A DNA stretch of 64,000 nt from Selaginella tamariscina (GCA_003024785.1 PUQB01000746.1:1-64000), one strand, 5' to 3'. Shown: positions 11,270 to 24,862, numbered from the stretch's first letter. Numbers and translations: made by a program. The notes: generated by a model not told the origin, from the sequence alone.

Positions 11270-12828
11270 GTTTGATAGTAACTGCTTCATAGTTCTCCCG
11301 TTTTCCAGCTACCTTTTCTTGATTGTTTTCCTTCATTTTCCTCCTTTTTTCTTTCATAGATCATGGGCCGTTTTTGAGCAGATTCAACACGAGCACCAAA
11401 TGTTCTTCATGAGCTGGCCACTTTGCACCAAGTGGTCACCGATCTGCAAGGCTCCACCCATGCGGCACATGCAGCTGCTGATGCATCCTCCAAGGCTGCT
11501 GCGCAGGCCTCTCTTCAGGCATTAGTGGTTCCTTCTTCATCGAACTTTTCTTCGGAGCCGAAGATTAGCATGCCAGAAGTTTAGTGGCAACCGTGCCGAT
11601 TTCCAAGGTTTCCTGAATCAGATCCGGCTCTTGATCCACATGCAACCATGCCCGCTACTCGACTGATGCACAAAAGGTTGGTCTTTTGGCATCCTTACTA
11701 ACTGGATCTCCCCGAGCTTGGGTTGCCCCCTTGCTGGAACGTGACGATCCATTGATGGAAGATTTTGAAGGATTCGTGGCTACCTTTGAAAGCTTGCTTT
11801 GGAGATCCTGATAAGTACCATTCCGCATGCACGAAGTTACGCAAGCTCACACAAGGATCCCGACCAGTTTCCGTTTATTCATCTGAATTTCAACAACTTT
11901 GCACGAACGTTCCATGGGACGAGACTGCATTGATCAAACACTTCCATTTTGGGCTGAGGGATGACGTGAAGGACCTTCTCCTTATGTTACCGGATGCCCA
12001 AACCTTAGCAGAGATCATCCAACAGACCATTCGCTGTGACAACCGTTTGTTCGATTGTCGTCAGGAAAAATCTCGTCAGCAGTTCCTGCAAGTCAATCAT
12101 GCAGCTGTAGCAATGTTCCTGTGACACCTTCTGGAGTAGTCCCTATGGAGGTTGAGAAATACAAGCGTGGTCCACTTTCAGCTGCGGAAAAGGAACGCCG
12201 TTGTAGTGAGAACTTATGCTTGTATTGTGGTGAAGTAGGACACAAGGGGCGGAATGTCCTGCTAAAGCCAAGAAGTTCAAGACGTGCGAAGTTGAAGCCA
12301 AAGTTCAAATGTCCACTCCGTCTAGGAGCTGCGAAGTTGGACGTAAGTGCAGGCTCCATTGGTGTTGCTCATACCATTTCATCACTCAAGTTTCCTGTAC
12401 ACATTCGCCTCAATAACTAAGAGCTCAAGGAGTTTGCCCTGTTAGACACTGGTGCAAATGCATGTTTCATGGATGACACTTTTGCAGCCAGCATGGCATT
12501 CCGGTGGTGAAGTTGAAGCGTGCAGTTCCTGTAGAGGTTGGCCGATGGTCATTTTGATTGCTTCTGGCGCAGTTACCCACGCTACCACACCTCTTTCTTG
12601 CAGTCATGGCGCATTCAACTATTCAATTTCCTTCAACTTGATCAAAACTCGGTCGACTCCCATCATTTTTGGCATGCCATGTTTGTTGTTGCAAATCCGA
12701 GATCGACTGGAGGTCTAGGATGCTCACGTTTTTCTCTCCATCAGCCAGATCAATCATGTACCTTCCTGCGTGCAGGATACATCCTTGGTGTCTGAGGCAG
12801 TACAAGCTACAGGATTGACTATGCCTGT

Positions 12829-13300
12829 TCCTGTATCAGTGTTGAAGACTCCTCCTCGACAGGATTCACCTCATGTCAGCTCCTTAGCACATCCGCAGGC
12901 TCTCTCCACTCCTGTAAGTTTGCGATTCCTGTACAGGGTTCTTCCAATCCTATATCAGTGTCGAAAGTTCCTCCTCAACAGGATCCACCTCCTGTTGGTT
13001 CCTCAGCACATCCGCAGGCTTTCTCCACTCCTGTAAGTTTGCGGATTCCTGTACAGGGTTTTTTCCAATCCTGTATCAGTGTTGAAGACTCTTCCTCGGC
13101 AAGATTCACCTCATGTCAGTTCCTCAGCACATCCGCAGGCTTCTCCATTCCTCTAAGGTCGCGGATTCCTGTACAGGGTTCTTCCAATCCTGTATTAGTG
13201 TCGAAGGTTCCTCCTCGACAGGATTCACCTCCTTTCCGTTCATCAGCACTACAGGTTCATCAGGCTCTAGCAGATTCAACACTTCTATAGGACATTCGTT
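12829..13300 (+). repeat. Four ~120-bp tandem repeats inside the chromovirus-type element
   Basis: Units start near 12,829, 12,947, 13,069 and 13,190, each with CCTGTATCAGTGTTGAAG-like, CCTCCTCGACAGGATTCACC-like and CACATCCGCAGGC words. It lies between the protease and integrase parts. Confidence 0.75.
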
Positions 13301-14768
13301 CGCAGTTGGCTACAGACGATTTGGCAAGGAATGTGTTCTCACACATTAGTCCTGACATTGCAAGGCTCCTCTTCCTCCAGTTCCCTTCAGACTACACGCA
13401 TTTGCCATACAGGACGGACTCCTGTACCGGGAAGGTCTCCTGTACGTTCCTGTTGGTGTTTGCAGGACTCGTGTGGTACAGATTGTCATGATACCCCGGC
13501 TACAGGACATTTCGGTGTGGCCAAGACAGTTGAGTTGGTGACTTCGCAACTATTGGTGGCCTGGGTTGCGAGGTTTTGTGGAAAGGTTTGTACAGAGTTG
13601 TGACACCTGCAACAGGTCGAAGATGCCTCGTCATGCACCTCTGGTCTTCTTCGTCCTCTTCCTATTCCTTCTGCTCCTTGGAGATCCATTTCTATGGATT
13701 TCCTCACAGATCTTCCTCCTTCTGTGGATTCGATGCAGTTCTTTGTGGTGGTTGACCGTTTCACCAAGCAGGCTCATTTCCTACCTGCAACAAGACAGCT
13801 ACAGGTCAGACAACTGCGAGTTGGTGATCCGTGAGGTGTTCCGACATCATGGTCTTCCTGAGAGCATTGTTTCCGATCGAGGTCCACAATTCATGTCCAA
13901 GTTTTGGCGAGAGCTTCTTCTTAGTCTACAGGTTAAAGCGGATCTTTCTTCAGGATATCACCCACAAACCGATGGGCAGTCCGAACGCACAATCCAGACC
14001 TTAGAACAGTATCTTCGTTGCTTCATCAGTTACCAGCAGGATAACTGGTTGGACCTTCTTCCAATGGCGGAGTTTGCCTACAACAACTCCGTTCACGTCT
14101 ACAGGACAGACACCTTTCTTTGCTCTTACAGGCCACCATCCACGTTTTGACTTTGCTCCTCCTGCTTCTCCTTCTTCCGCTCCTGCAGTACAGGATCGTC
14201 TCAGCATCTTCGTGTACAGGATGATCTCCAGGTTCATCTTCAGCAGGCACAGGAACGGTACAAGCATCATGCTGATGCTCACCGTCAGCCGGCACCTGCA
14301 TACAAGATTGGTGATCTCGTGTGGCTTCTTCGTCGACACATTCGCACCAACAGGCCTTCTTCTAAGTTGGATTTTCAACGATTGGGCCCTTACAGGATCG
14401 TGGCGGAGGTAAATCCTGTAGCTTTCGACTCGAGTTACCATCCACGGTGAAACTTCATTCTATGTTTCACACCTCCTTGTTGGAGCCGTATCATCCTTCT
14501 TCTCTTCCTGGTCGTTGCTTCTTCTCCTCCCCCTCCTGTGGTCATTGCTGGTGAACCTGAGTACGAAGTTGCAGCCATCCTTGATTCTCGTCTTCATCGC
14601 CCAACTTCAATACTTGGTGGATTGGAAAGGTTATTTGCCTACCGATCGCACTTGGGAACCTGCATCCAACTTACTCCATGCTTCTTCCAAAGTTGCTGCC
14701 TTCCATCGGCATTATCCTGCTAAACCAGGTTTTAAGACTCGTGGAACTCGTCCTTAGGGAGGAGGTGC

Positions 14769-15667
14769 TGTCACAACCCGATGCAGGATACAGGATTCCA
14801 GATACAGGATTAGGATGCAGGATTTCGGATACAGGATACGGGTTACAGGATATGCCTGATATTCCTACAGGATATACCTATAGGATATTCCTATATACAG
14901 GATATGCTACAGGATATGCCTAGAGGATAAGGGACACTATTCTTAGCTCATGACTAGATTAGACTCATGACTAGATTAGCTTGGAGTTGTAAGCATAAAA
15001 GCTTCGACCTAATTGTTGTACAATCAGTTACTATCAACACCAGTCATTCTACGATTATTCTTGTTCCTTGTTCTTGTCTTACTCTTTGCCTCCTGCTCCT
15101 GTCTTGCTCCCGGATCCTGTCTTGCTCCTGTCTTGTTCCTGGATCCGGTCCTGCGCCTTTCTGTCTTGCTCCCGGATCCTATCCTGTTCCTGTCTTGTTC
15201 CTGGATCCTGTCCTGCACTCTCCTATCTTGCTCTCGAATCCTATCATGCTCCTGGATCTTGTCCTACTTCTGATTCCTGAGTTCCTAGTTCATGTCCTGC
15301 TCCCTGTTCAGCTATCCTGCTCCAGTTCCTATCCAGCTCCCCAATTCCTATCCAGCTCCTTGTCCAGCTATCCTGCTCCATTTCCTATCCTGCTCCATTT
15401 CCTACCCTACTCCTTGTTATGCTATCCTGCTCCATTTCCTATCATACTCCTTGTCCTGCTATCCTGTTCCAGTTCCTATCCTATTCCTTGTCCTATTCAT
15501 GAGTTCCTAGTTCCTATCTCGCTCCGGTTCCTATCCTGCTCCTTGTCTTGCTCCTTGTTCTACTCCTGAGTTCTAAGTTCTTGCCCTACTCCTGTCCTGT
15601 TCCTGAGTCAAGCCTTCATGTTCTTGGAATCCTACTCACTTCCTGGTTCCTGGATCGTGGCTTGACA
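14769..15667 (+). repeat. 3' LTR of the chromovirus-type element
   Basis: 899 bp, closely similar to the 5' LTR at 10,399-11,269. It contains an extra stretch near 15,005-15,065 absent from the 5' LTR. Ends TGTCACAACC ... GGCTTGACA. Confidence 0.85.
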
Positions 15668-16988
15668 CCCTGAACCACAACTAATTATAAGGGTTTAAGT
15701 GGCCAAGTCATACCCTAGACCTAGTGCTAGTACTTAGTAAGGACATAAGTGTGCGCCTTAAGCGAATACGAATGTTCTATTAAACAAACTCCCTAAGGCT
15801 AGGTTTAAATAACCCTAAGTACATGACCTTGCAAGTGTCTCACATGAGGGCTTCTGCTATTGAGCTTAGGTTGTTCAACCCTTAGATCCTAAGGAGAACA
15901 CCAGTGTGCCAAAGCCCACCTAGTTACAAGACTTAACCTTCCTTGAACGGATCCCTAAGGTTTAGCACCTTAGTGTAAGCACAAGCATGCTTGTTTACTA
16001 GAGTATCCAACCCCTTGGCAACAAACTCATGACACAACCCCAAAGGGCATGCCTTGAGCATTGTTTATGTGATGTGTAACCCAGTGTCACATCTCCATGT
16101 GACATTGCCTTCCACGATGTGGGCTATCATGCCGTAGCCCTTAAATTCAAGAGTTGCACCAAGTGCCACAAACGTGGCTCCTAAAGGCCAACTCTAGAAC
16201 CCCTTAGTCAACTCTTAAGAACTAGGTAATATAAACCTATCAAACAAGATCCCATGCCCACGGTTGGACAAGGACATGAATGTGCCTTGCTTGGCCATGA
16301 GTTCTACACCTAGCTTGACGTGAAGGAGGCTGGAGACAAGCCTCAACCTCTGCCTCTTGGAACATGCATTCCAACAAGACCTTCCAAGCATGGATTTACC
16401 AACGTTAAAGGTCAACTACCCCAAAGGTGGGACATACCCCTGTCATATGGAAGTTAGGGCGGCACAACAAAGGGTTGTACTTTAATGACACAAGCTAAAG
16501 CGTGCACTGGTAGAAGAGCAACGAACTCAGTCATGAACCTAAGAGCTCTCCTACATGTACTACTTAATATATGTGACAGAGCCCCTCCTTGTTTTCCTGT
16601 TTACTTAAGTGGGTTGGCATGGAATCTCATTCCCAAAGGGAATATACTTGATGAGTTAATTAATGACCCATTAACTCCTAAACCTTAAGCCGAGGGGTTT
16701 ATGGCGTGGGATTAGGATAACCCTAGAGTTAGGTCAACCCTAAGGCATATTTGACATGCTGAACTCATTGGAACCACCCAAAAACTTAATTAGAACACAA
16801 AAAACTAGGGTAAGAGTTTTTTAAAAGGTAAGTGCTACTTTGGCTTAGAGTTTCTCGCGATATCTAAGGACAGTCGACCGGTCTACCCTTAAACACCTAA
16901 GTGCACTAAGTAGGGTTATGCACATAGTTCGGTAAGTAACAACAGTCAACGTCCAAAGTAAAGAGGAGTCATAGTAAAAACTATGACA

Positions 16989-19740
16989 AAGGAGCTCAAT
17001 TATAAGGATAATGAGTAGGAGAGATTTAATTGTGTGATACTTGTACTAAAAGGCAAGTGGTGAGTGTAGCCAAGGAGGCAATGTGCACAAAAGTCCATGA
17101 GTGAAGTACATGGTCATGTAGGTGTGATAATAGTAGCATGTGTGCTACTGGTGTGTGAGAGAAAGATCACTGATGGAGGCAGTGAATGGTATTCTCAAGT
17201 GGGTATTATTCTTAATCAAAATCGTACCATCAGAAGTGCTATAAAGAGTATATATAGAGGAAGTACTTAAGAAGAAAGGAATGAAAAGAAAGCTGTTTTT
17301 AGAAGTACAAGGAAGGAAATCCTGAGTACCAAGAAGGTGTCACTGAGTATCAAAAGGAAGGACCAAGATAGTTGTAGTGAAGACACAGTAACAAATAAGG
17401 AAGGAACAGTGTTAAACGTAGAAAGTTAGGAACATAGGACATCTTACTGTGGAAAGAATAAAAGGTGAAGGTCCATAGCTAGTTTGAAAGAAAGGCTGCA
17501 TAGGAAGAAAATCCTTACAGAGAGGAAAAGGATAAAGAAAAAACAAAAGGACATATTGGAAGGAAAAGGATGACATGGCAAGAATAGGAAATGGAAGTCT
17601 CGAAAAAGAAGGACTGTTACAATAGCAGTTGGAGCTGATGTGACAATGGAGATATGGGAGTAGGTAGGTATGGGAAAAGAGGGGATTTTTTCCATATGGG
17701 AGTCTTCCCACTTACTTTAATTGTGTTCTTTTATCTTGAACAAATATATTTAATTTTTCTATACTTGAAGTTTCTTAAACAAAGTTTAAACTTCACATAA
17801 ATTCTTAAAATATACTGTAGTTGTTCATAGTCTTAAAGCAAGTGTGCTTATACGACTTTAAATGTTGAGTTCTATGATACCCATGTAGAATAAACAAAGC
17901 AATTCGTGAATACAAATTCTATTTTATATGTAACATACATATGTATTATATGTGATCAGTGGCTATGATTGCTTCATAAGTTTGCATGTTCCTAATGGAA
18001 ACATAACCAACTCCCTAAGTGAATAGAATAGAGGTCTACTATACTATGTTGTACGCTTGTACTATATATCAACAATGGGAGTAAGTAATATAAAAGTTTA
18101 ATGAGGCCATACAAGTAGCAAGTAAAATCTAACGTAACCATTAAAACCATTATAGCTTTAACATAATTAATAATTTAAAAGCAATGTGTAAATCAATACT
18201 AATTAAGAAGCCCATCCATGTAACCCTTTTATAGATTAGTTCATAAATATGATAACCTTTCTCTATTCCCCTAATATATCAAGAACCTAAAGGTTATTTT
18301 GGCTTTGTAATGTCAAAATACCTTAGCTTATGTGGACCTAAACCATAATTCATTATTTGCCTAGTTACTGCTTTTTTCCAACCTATTTCATAATGAAATA
18401 GTAAAGAAATTGTGTTTCAAATATGTGAACTATCATAATACAAACATTGTGTCGTCCTATTAATTAGATAACTATATCTTATCTTTCAAAAAACAAAAAC
18501 CATATCATAATTAAATAAGCATACAAATGTTCTTCATTATATTTAGGAAAGTTAATGTCATAAAAATGTATATTAAAAATAATTATTTTAAGAATCCTCT
18601 TGTAACAACCTTATATACTTAATCAAGCTAGCTTCATATTTAAAACTTGTTATGGGTGACTCCTCAAGCATGCATGTACTAAAATGAATCCGGCTTAGTG
18701 CTATTGAAATGTACATGAAGATGAAGATGAAGGTTAAGGCTAGTTGAAGCTCTCCAAAAACTAAGGAAGAGGAAAAGACTAATGAGAAACCGACTAAGCT
18801 AATTAAATGTGGGACTCTTATGGTGTTTTTGCAATATGAGAACTCAAGTTTAATCAATACAACCACCCTTTAAACCAAGCATATTATAATTATAATTTCA
18901 CATCATTGTATACACTTATTTATTATGTTATATATTAGTAATACCACAAGAAATTAAAAAGTCCTACTTTTCGTATAAATATAATAATTTTTAGCAAGGT
19001 TTAAAAATAAATAGTTATTTTCCCAACTTACATATTTCTTGGTAGTTCATAAATAAAATACCATTTGATGATTTAGAAAAATTTTAAAAAAAATATTAAG
19101 GCAAAAACAAATTAAGTTAAACACAATTGGATTTATTTGCTACCATAGTGTAGAACAATGATGACAATGCATCACACTACAAATGAAAATTTATAAATTT
19201 TAATATTTAAATTAGCAATGAAATTTACATTTAAACATGAAAATCCTACTATTAATGTTAAAATTAAAATTTAAAAATTTAAATATATATTTATAAATTT
19301 AATGTTAAAATCAATAATGTGATTTTAATTAAATTAATATATATAATACAATACTTTAAATTAAACTATGCAACATATAATTTAAAAATAAAAAAATAGC
19401 ATATATTTTTTCTAAGTTTGATTGCAGTAAAACTAGATGAAGAATAACTATAATATTAATATGTATATTGATATTTTTCTTATGCGTGGTAGATCTACAT
19501 CATCTAGAGGGTTTATCAACCCTATATTTAATAATATCTTGTGATTTAACAAAATGCTTATCATTCTATTACAAAATGCTTATATTCTACTTAATATGTA
19601 ATTAACAAACAAAGAGCATATATATATATCAATCTTAACAAGGCTATTAGTACAGTTACCTTCTATAAATTTTTAAGCTTTAAATTTTAATTATAATATA
19701 CATGAAAAGCTTAATAAAAAAAACTCAAAAAAAGAATGAA
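16989..19740. other. Non-coding, purine-rich then AT-rich DNA
   Basis: 16,989-17,660 is strongly purine-rich on the plus strand (GAAGGA/GGAAGG words); the apparent minus-strand frame at 17,412-17,711 is its low-complexity reading. 17,700-19,740 is AT-rich without recognisable genes. A CACTACAAATG word occurs at 19,167 without further transposon evidence. Confidence 0.5.
19662..19715. repeat. Short dispersed repeat (copy 1)
   Basis: A stretch including TTTTTAAGCTTTAAATTTTA and ATAATATACATGAAAAG recurs at 23,224-23,277 with very few differences. Identity unknown; possibly the edge of a small transposable element. Confidence 0.5.
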
Positions 19741-19795
19741 AAATTATTACTTTCTAACGTGCAATAGAACCAACGGTCATACTTGAAATATACTC

Positions 19796-19909
19796 TGATG
19801 GTTTATTTATAACATGTAATATATAGATCCGGTGGTTTATTTATAACACGTAATAAAAAGATCTGATGGTTCATGGTAACACGTATGAACTATGTGACTT
19901 GTATATAAA
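19796..19909 (+). promoter_or_regulatory. Putative promoter: triplicated motif and TATA box
   Basis: Three imperfect copies of a unit like TGATGGTTTATTTATAACA (near 19,796, 19,832 and 19,863) precede a good TATA box, TATATAAA at 19,902-19,909. The first ATG of the RING-H2 gene follows at 20,014, about 105 bp downstream, a reasonable 5' leader distance. Confidence 0.45.
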
Positions 19910-20013
19910 ACTAGGTAGTTAACATAGGCATGTGGTCGGAGGAACTAGGGCAAACTCTCAAATCATTTTGCCTAGAAATTTGTGCATTTTACACTTTTAT
20001 CTCTGCATAACTC

Positions 20014-20326
20014 GTGTCTAACTTAAATATGTCAACTCTTGGTGAGAATTCAAGTGCAGCTGTTCAATGGGTAGTTGTGCCCACTGTGTTCGTGAGTGAG
20101 GAAACTAGTAATCCTCCCAATTTCAATCACATTATCCCGAGTATTACTTTGGAATCAGAAGCTGATGCTTCAGCAGCTGAGAAGTGCAGCATATGCTTGA
20201 ACAACATATAAAAAGCTTGAAGTCATTAACACATTGGCATGCAACCATAAGTTTCATAAAGACTGTTTATCTACATGGCTACGGAGGAGATTAACATGTC
20301 CCTTGTGTAGTGAGGCTGTAGGATGA
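20014..20326 (+). pseudogene. Small RING-H2 zinc finger protein (ATL-like E3 ligase type), frame-shifted
   Basis: From ATG 20,014 the frame runs 65 residues and enters a RING finger at CSICLNNI. The rest of the finger is present one base out of frame: KLEVINTLACNHKFHKDC then LSTWLRRRLTCPLC, with a stop at 20,324-20,326. The ligands C-x2-C ... C-x-H-x2-H-x2-C ... C-x2-C match RING-H2, which in plants usually marks E2-binding ubiquitin ligases. No transmembrane segment precedes it, unlike typical ATL proteins. A TATA box lies upstream. The single-base shift near 20,210 (in a run of A) means this copy is probably inactive, unless it reflects a sequencing error in the homopolymer. It is the only ordinary host-type gene recognised here. 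Confidence 0.6.
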
Positions 20327-23300
20327 TAAAACTATCCATTTATGACAAGCAATAAAAATTGTATGCACCCTTGAGTGTGGAGGTTTTTAAGTACTATAGT
20401 AGGTTTATACTTTCTATACTTAGCTTATTAGAGCCCATTCTAAAATCATGCAAACTATGTTTATTTGAAGTGAATTTTATTATGTTTTAATATTATTGAG
20501 TGGAGAATGTAAGTTCCACTCTTGTGCACACGACAACAATTTACGTTAATATGTCTCTAGCAAATCAAAATTTTGACCACAACAAGTTTAATCTAAATCT
20601 TGTTTTCTGATCACTACTTTAAATTACTGGCATATGGATAATAACAAACCCTTGGTGAATAACATCATGATTATTATAGTTTAATAATTATATATATTAT
20701 ATCAAACAAACAAATAAATAACTATATAACTAACTTCACTATTTTATTATTTGTATTATACATACATTATATAACAGAGTTATATCAACTTATACATATA
20801 TCTTATAAAGCTTATGTAGAGTACATAAGCATGTAAATTAATATAAATACAAATGCTTATACTCCAAAGAAGTTGTACATATTTGGCTGCGTGTTGATTT
20901 TGCAGCAACTGTATTTTGATATGATTATGCATTTTGTAAAATGTTAGTAAATGTAATGTATATAATGGATGCATTATCTTAAATTATAACACTATACCAC
21001 TCTAGATATTTATGTTTTGTCATAATACATATATGTATCCACAAGATGTAGTGCCTTATTTTTGCAAGCGTGGTTGTATTTCCAAGCCGCATTTGTACCT
21101 CATTTCCAATAACAAATCCACATGCTTTTCACATTTTAATAGTCAATTATATTAATTAAGTTCTCTAAACATATTATTACTTCTTTAATTAATTAAAAAT
21201 AATTATTCTTCAATCGTGTACTCATGAATATGTAATTAATGTATTGTAAGTCAAATTTTATTTTTAATAGCTAACGTTCTTGTAACGGGTTTAATTAATT
21301 TTAGGGTTTATGGCATAGGAGGCCGAAAGCATGCATAACTTTTAGCAAGTTGTTAAGAAGATTCTTGACGCATTCATTTAGTGCACATTAAATTATAGAG
21401 ACGACTTTATAGGGTCTTGGGAAATCTGGTCATTGAAATTTACATTGTTAGATTGTTTAATCTTATTAGAAAATTATTATTACAAAGAGATACAATCTTT
21501 CTAAAAAGTGAAATGTGACTAGATGCATTATCGGTTTTAGATTTGGCACAACCACAATGGGTTATATGTTCCAAGTTCGGATGGCCTACCCTATGTGTCA
21601 CTATAACTATGACACACACGCATGCATGGTGATTATTGGATGATCACAATGAAGCAAAGGTACTTGTTTTTTAAATGCTTGCTCACTAAAGGGATTTCCA
21701 AATTACTTTTAACTAATCACTAATTAGTAAAGATCACACACGCACCTATGCACACACGCATGCTCAAACTTCACATGTTTCCAGCTTGCCATTATCTTTA
21801 ACTTATATATATTTACAGGTTGGGCTCTAGAATGAATTCAAGCATACACGTTGCACTGTCGATGTTGTGTTTGAGTGGAACATCCATTTTATATCTAGTC
21901 AACTAGAAAATTCATGGGTTGCTAATTGTATTCCCCATGTACTTATGGACCTTGTTCAGGTGGCCTTGCATAAGTGTAGATTGGCTATGCAAAGCTTCAT
22001 GCACAACCATGTCATTATCATTGCTCTCATTGCAAGGTAGCAATCGATGTAAATTTCCTTTCACTTTGATATCTTTGTTTCTCAAGCTTGCTCTTTGTCC
22101 TCATCGTGATCATGAGTTCCATGCTGTGTTGCCTTAGACTCCAATGAGGAGATAACTAGATTCAATTTGCATGTTGTGTAAGTCTTACATGTACATGTGA
22201 TATGTACTTTAGGAATGGTCCTTTGGACCATCTACTTTTTATTCCTCTTCATTTCATTCCGTAGTATGTCTTCTCCTCTAATCCTAACTTTGTATCTTTT
22301 AATTTTAATAAAGAGACTTTATTAGGTCAATGTGAAGAGGTTATTAAAGAGAATATACATAAAATGAAATAAACAATTCACAGAGCAAAACAATACCTAT
22401 TAGTGGGAACAAAGTTTTAAAAATAAGTAAATCGCTATACTTGAATGTAAAGATTTTATTTTGAAAAATACATAACCAACAATTCATTTGTTTGATAAAT
22501 TGCCAACAAAACATAATGGTAAAGTAATTCAATAAAAAGAAAAGTTTTTAAATGAGCACATGAATTGAGCTTATGAGTTAATATAGAAGTTATTCACGTT
22601 TTGCACATCGATGTGACAAAAACAAAAACGTTTGAGCTAAATTAGGTAAGAGTTTGTATGATATAGATCTATATTATGATTATGTATGATTATGTATGAA
22701 GACTTTAAAAAGCATACTAAATCAGGTTTTCAATTATATAAACTTGTTTGCTTGTTTTCCATCAATAATATAAATGCCCAAATGTGATATTCTTAATTTT
22801 CAACCAACACTTAAACTTCATATAAATCCTTTAAATATCATTATTGAAAAGAAATTTTAAACACTCTTTTTCATTTTATTTTTTATATTTGATATCATTG
22901 ATAATGGATTCTTTATATAAAATATACTGAATATTTCTTATATTTGGCTAGAATATGTTGGACATGTGCCTAAAGTATAACATATATAATTTGTTGATTA
23001 AAGATTTTAATATTTCATTGAATTAATTTTCTTCTTGCAATAGTACAGGTGTAAAAGTAGGAAACTCAAGGTTGCAACAGTGCCTTGATTGCCTTCTAAG
23101 GAAGCATAGTTTATGTATACTGAAGCCAATCAAATTATATCTTCCTTGTTGGATTTCCAACCAAAAATATGCAACCTTCCTCCTTTTAATGAATGAATGA
23201 ATGCAGCATCAATGGTTACTTTCTATACATTTTTAAGCTTTAAATTTTAATTATAATATACATGAAAAGTTTAATAAAATGCATATGAGAGAAAGAAAAT

Positions 23301-24454
23301 GTTTCTATATGTATTTTGTATATTCATATGTACACACACATCTCACATATAATAATATATACTATAATTGTGTGTGATGCATTACTATATAGTGTATATA
23401 TTATGTGCGTGTATATATAATTAATCTTATATAATAAGTTTATCTAATTTCATGAATGGTCATCCTTAATCCTACATTATGCATTTATGAAATTGAAGAG
23501 AATTGTACTACTGCATGTATGAATTTGAACTCTATTTATTCTTTTAAATATTGACATTCAATCAATGAATAAAGTTATTATTAAATAAAATTTTGTATAT
23601 AATATTTTAAAATTAGCTCATTAAGTTCATTAACGTGGTTCCTATCTTTTAGAATTGTTTTAGTGCGAGTATATTCTTCATTTGCTAGGTGCTAAATATG
23701 TGCATATGTGTGTACACACACATGCTACCATTCTCTCTTATTGGATAATATAGATATAAGTACATATAATATTGTAGAAAAGTAGGATGCATCCTTAAGA
23801 TTCTAAGATATTTTCAAAAGCTAACAAAGGTATACAGCATATGAAAGTCAAACTTCTTCTATTTATTATTTAGATGTCCACCTTAATTCAATTTGATTTC
23901 AAACAAATCAAAATATTTTATTACATAAATGGGCCAATTCACTTTAAAAAATATATTAACCAAACAAGACATGTTAATATGTTTCACATTATATACTTAT
24001 ACAGGATTGTACAACACGGGATACATCTTTTGCTGACGGGATACCACCACTTATTTATATCAAATTTGAATAAATAAATAATTATAGTAGCCTTTTTTTT
24101 TTTACTTAATTTATTAAGAATATTTCAGATTTTATAAAATAAATTATTAAATATAATACTTGGCCCATTTTCAACTGTTTAAACATTGATAAAGAAAGAT
24201 CACACTCATTCGCTAAACATGTTAAGAAACTCGGAAGCTGGCAAGATTTGCTGTATTGTATACATATACATATTATATTAAATTAAGTTTGTAAGTATAG
24301 CATTTAGGTATCATATACATAACACATTGTATATATATCATATCTCTCATATTTAATCATGTAAATACATACAAAGCACTTATCATTCAATGTATATTAA
24401 AAGTTATGAATCTATTTTAGAGGGATTCCCATAATAACTTAATTAAAATTTAAT
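20327..24454. other. AT-rich intergenic DNA, no gene recognised
   Basis: Many A/T runs, short alternating TATA/TGTG tracts (for example 23,320-23,420) and isolated frames under 75 codons (21,919-22,137; 23,874-24,077) without family motifs. The short dispersed repeat seen at 19,662 recurs at 23,224-23,277. Confidence 0.5.
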
Positions 24455-24862
24455 TTTACCATAGATATGAGATGTTTGATACTGGAGATATAAAATAAAT
24501 TCTAACAACACACATATATATGTGTGTGACTTATTTGATAAATTATCAAAAGCGAAGTATTTTTCAAGAATAAACTTAAGATCTGTGTATTATCGAATTC
24601 AAACCACTTAAAGAACGCGTTATGGATCATTCGAATTTTTAATTTTGCTATTTATATATACAATGCTTTAGTAAATTTTTGCACAATAATGAATGATGTG
24701 TTTAAAAATTATCTAAACGAGTTCATAATGGTATATATTGATAACATTCTGGTCTTCAGTTGATAGTTAAGAAACATGTACAACATTTGAAAAAAGTGTT
24801 TTAAAGGTTGAAGGAGAACCGGTTGTATGTTAAAAAAATAAGTGTGCATTTAGATTTCATAT
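24455..24862 (+). mobile_element. Gypsy family B scrap (reverse transcriptase edge)
   Basis: Similar over its length to 59,200-59,570, including GAGATGTTTGATACTGGAGA and the coding stretch for a V-Y-I-D-N-I-L-V-F active-site-like motif followed by HVQHLKK. A short, old, broken fragment. Confidence 0.6.

Larger units (their letters stand above)
10399..15667 (+). mobile_element. Ty3/gypsy chromovirus-type element with both LTRs
   Basis: Bounded by two long LTRs (TGTCACAACCCG ... GGCTTGACA) and flanked on both sides by CCCTG (10,394-10,398 and 15,668-15,672), a 5-bp target duplication. Visible parts, in order: a gag region (about 11,765-12,120), a zinc knuckle (CLYCGEVGHKGRN, about 12,215), an aspartic protease motif (LLDTGANACFMD, about 12,440), a repeated spacer (12,829-13,300), integrase (about 13,500-14,100, with SDRGPQFMSKFW and YHPQTDGQSER), and a chromodomain-like tail (LVDWKGYLPTDRTWEP, about 14,610-14,660). 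A polypurine stretch AGGGAGGAGG precedes the 3' LTR. It is a broken, internally shortened copy with several interruptions, nested in an older LTR. Confidence 0.85.
10033..16988 (-). repeat. Old solo LTR (gypsy), split by a nested gypsy element
   Basis: On the minus strand it begins TGTCATAGTTTTTACTATGA (at 16,988) and ends CTCTGACA (at 10,033). The flanks are AAGGA and GAGGA, a 4-of-5 match that may be a worn target duplication, and no primer site or polypurine tract adjoins either end, so a solo LTR is the best reading. Removing the nested element 10,399-15,667 and its duplicated CCCTG leaves about 1.68 kb. The first part is related to the LTR at 62,054, with shared words such as TTAGGGCGGCAC (inverted) and GCTCTGTCACAT (inverted). 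Short frames within it are not genes. Confidence 0.5.

Noticed and set aside
17412-17711. 99-codon minus-strand frame rich in Phe, Pro and Ser
   Set aside because: Low-complexity reading of a purine-rich tract.
19167-19190. CACTACAAATG as a CACTA transposon end
   Set aside because: No transposase or partner end nearby; a 9-base match in AT-rich DNA is weak.
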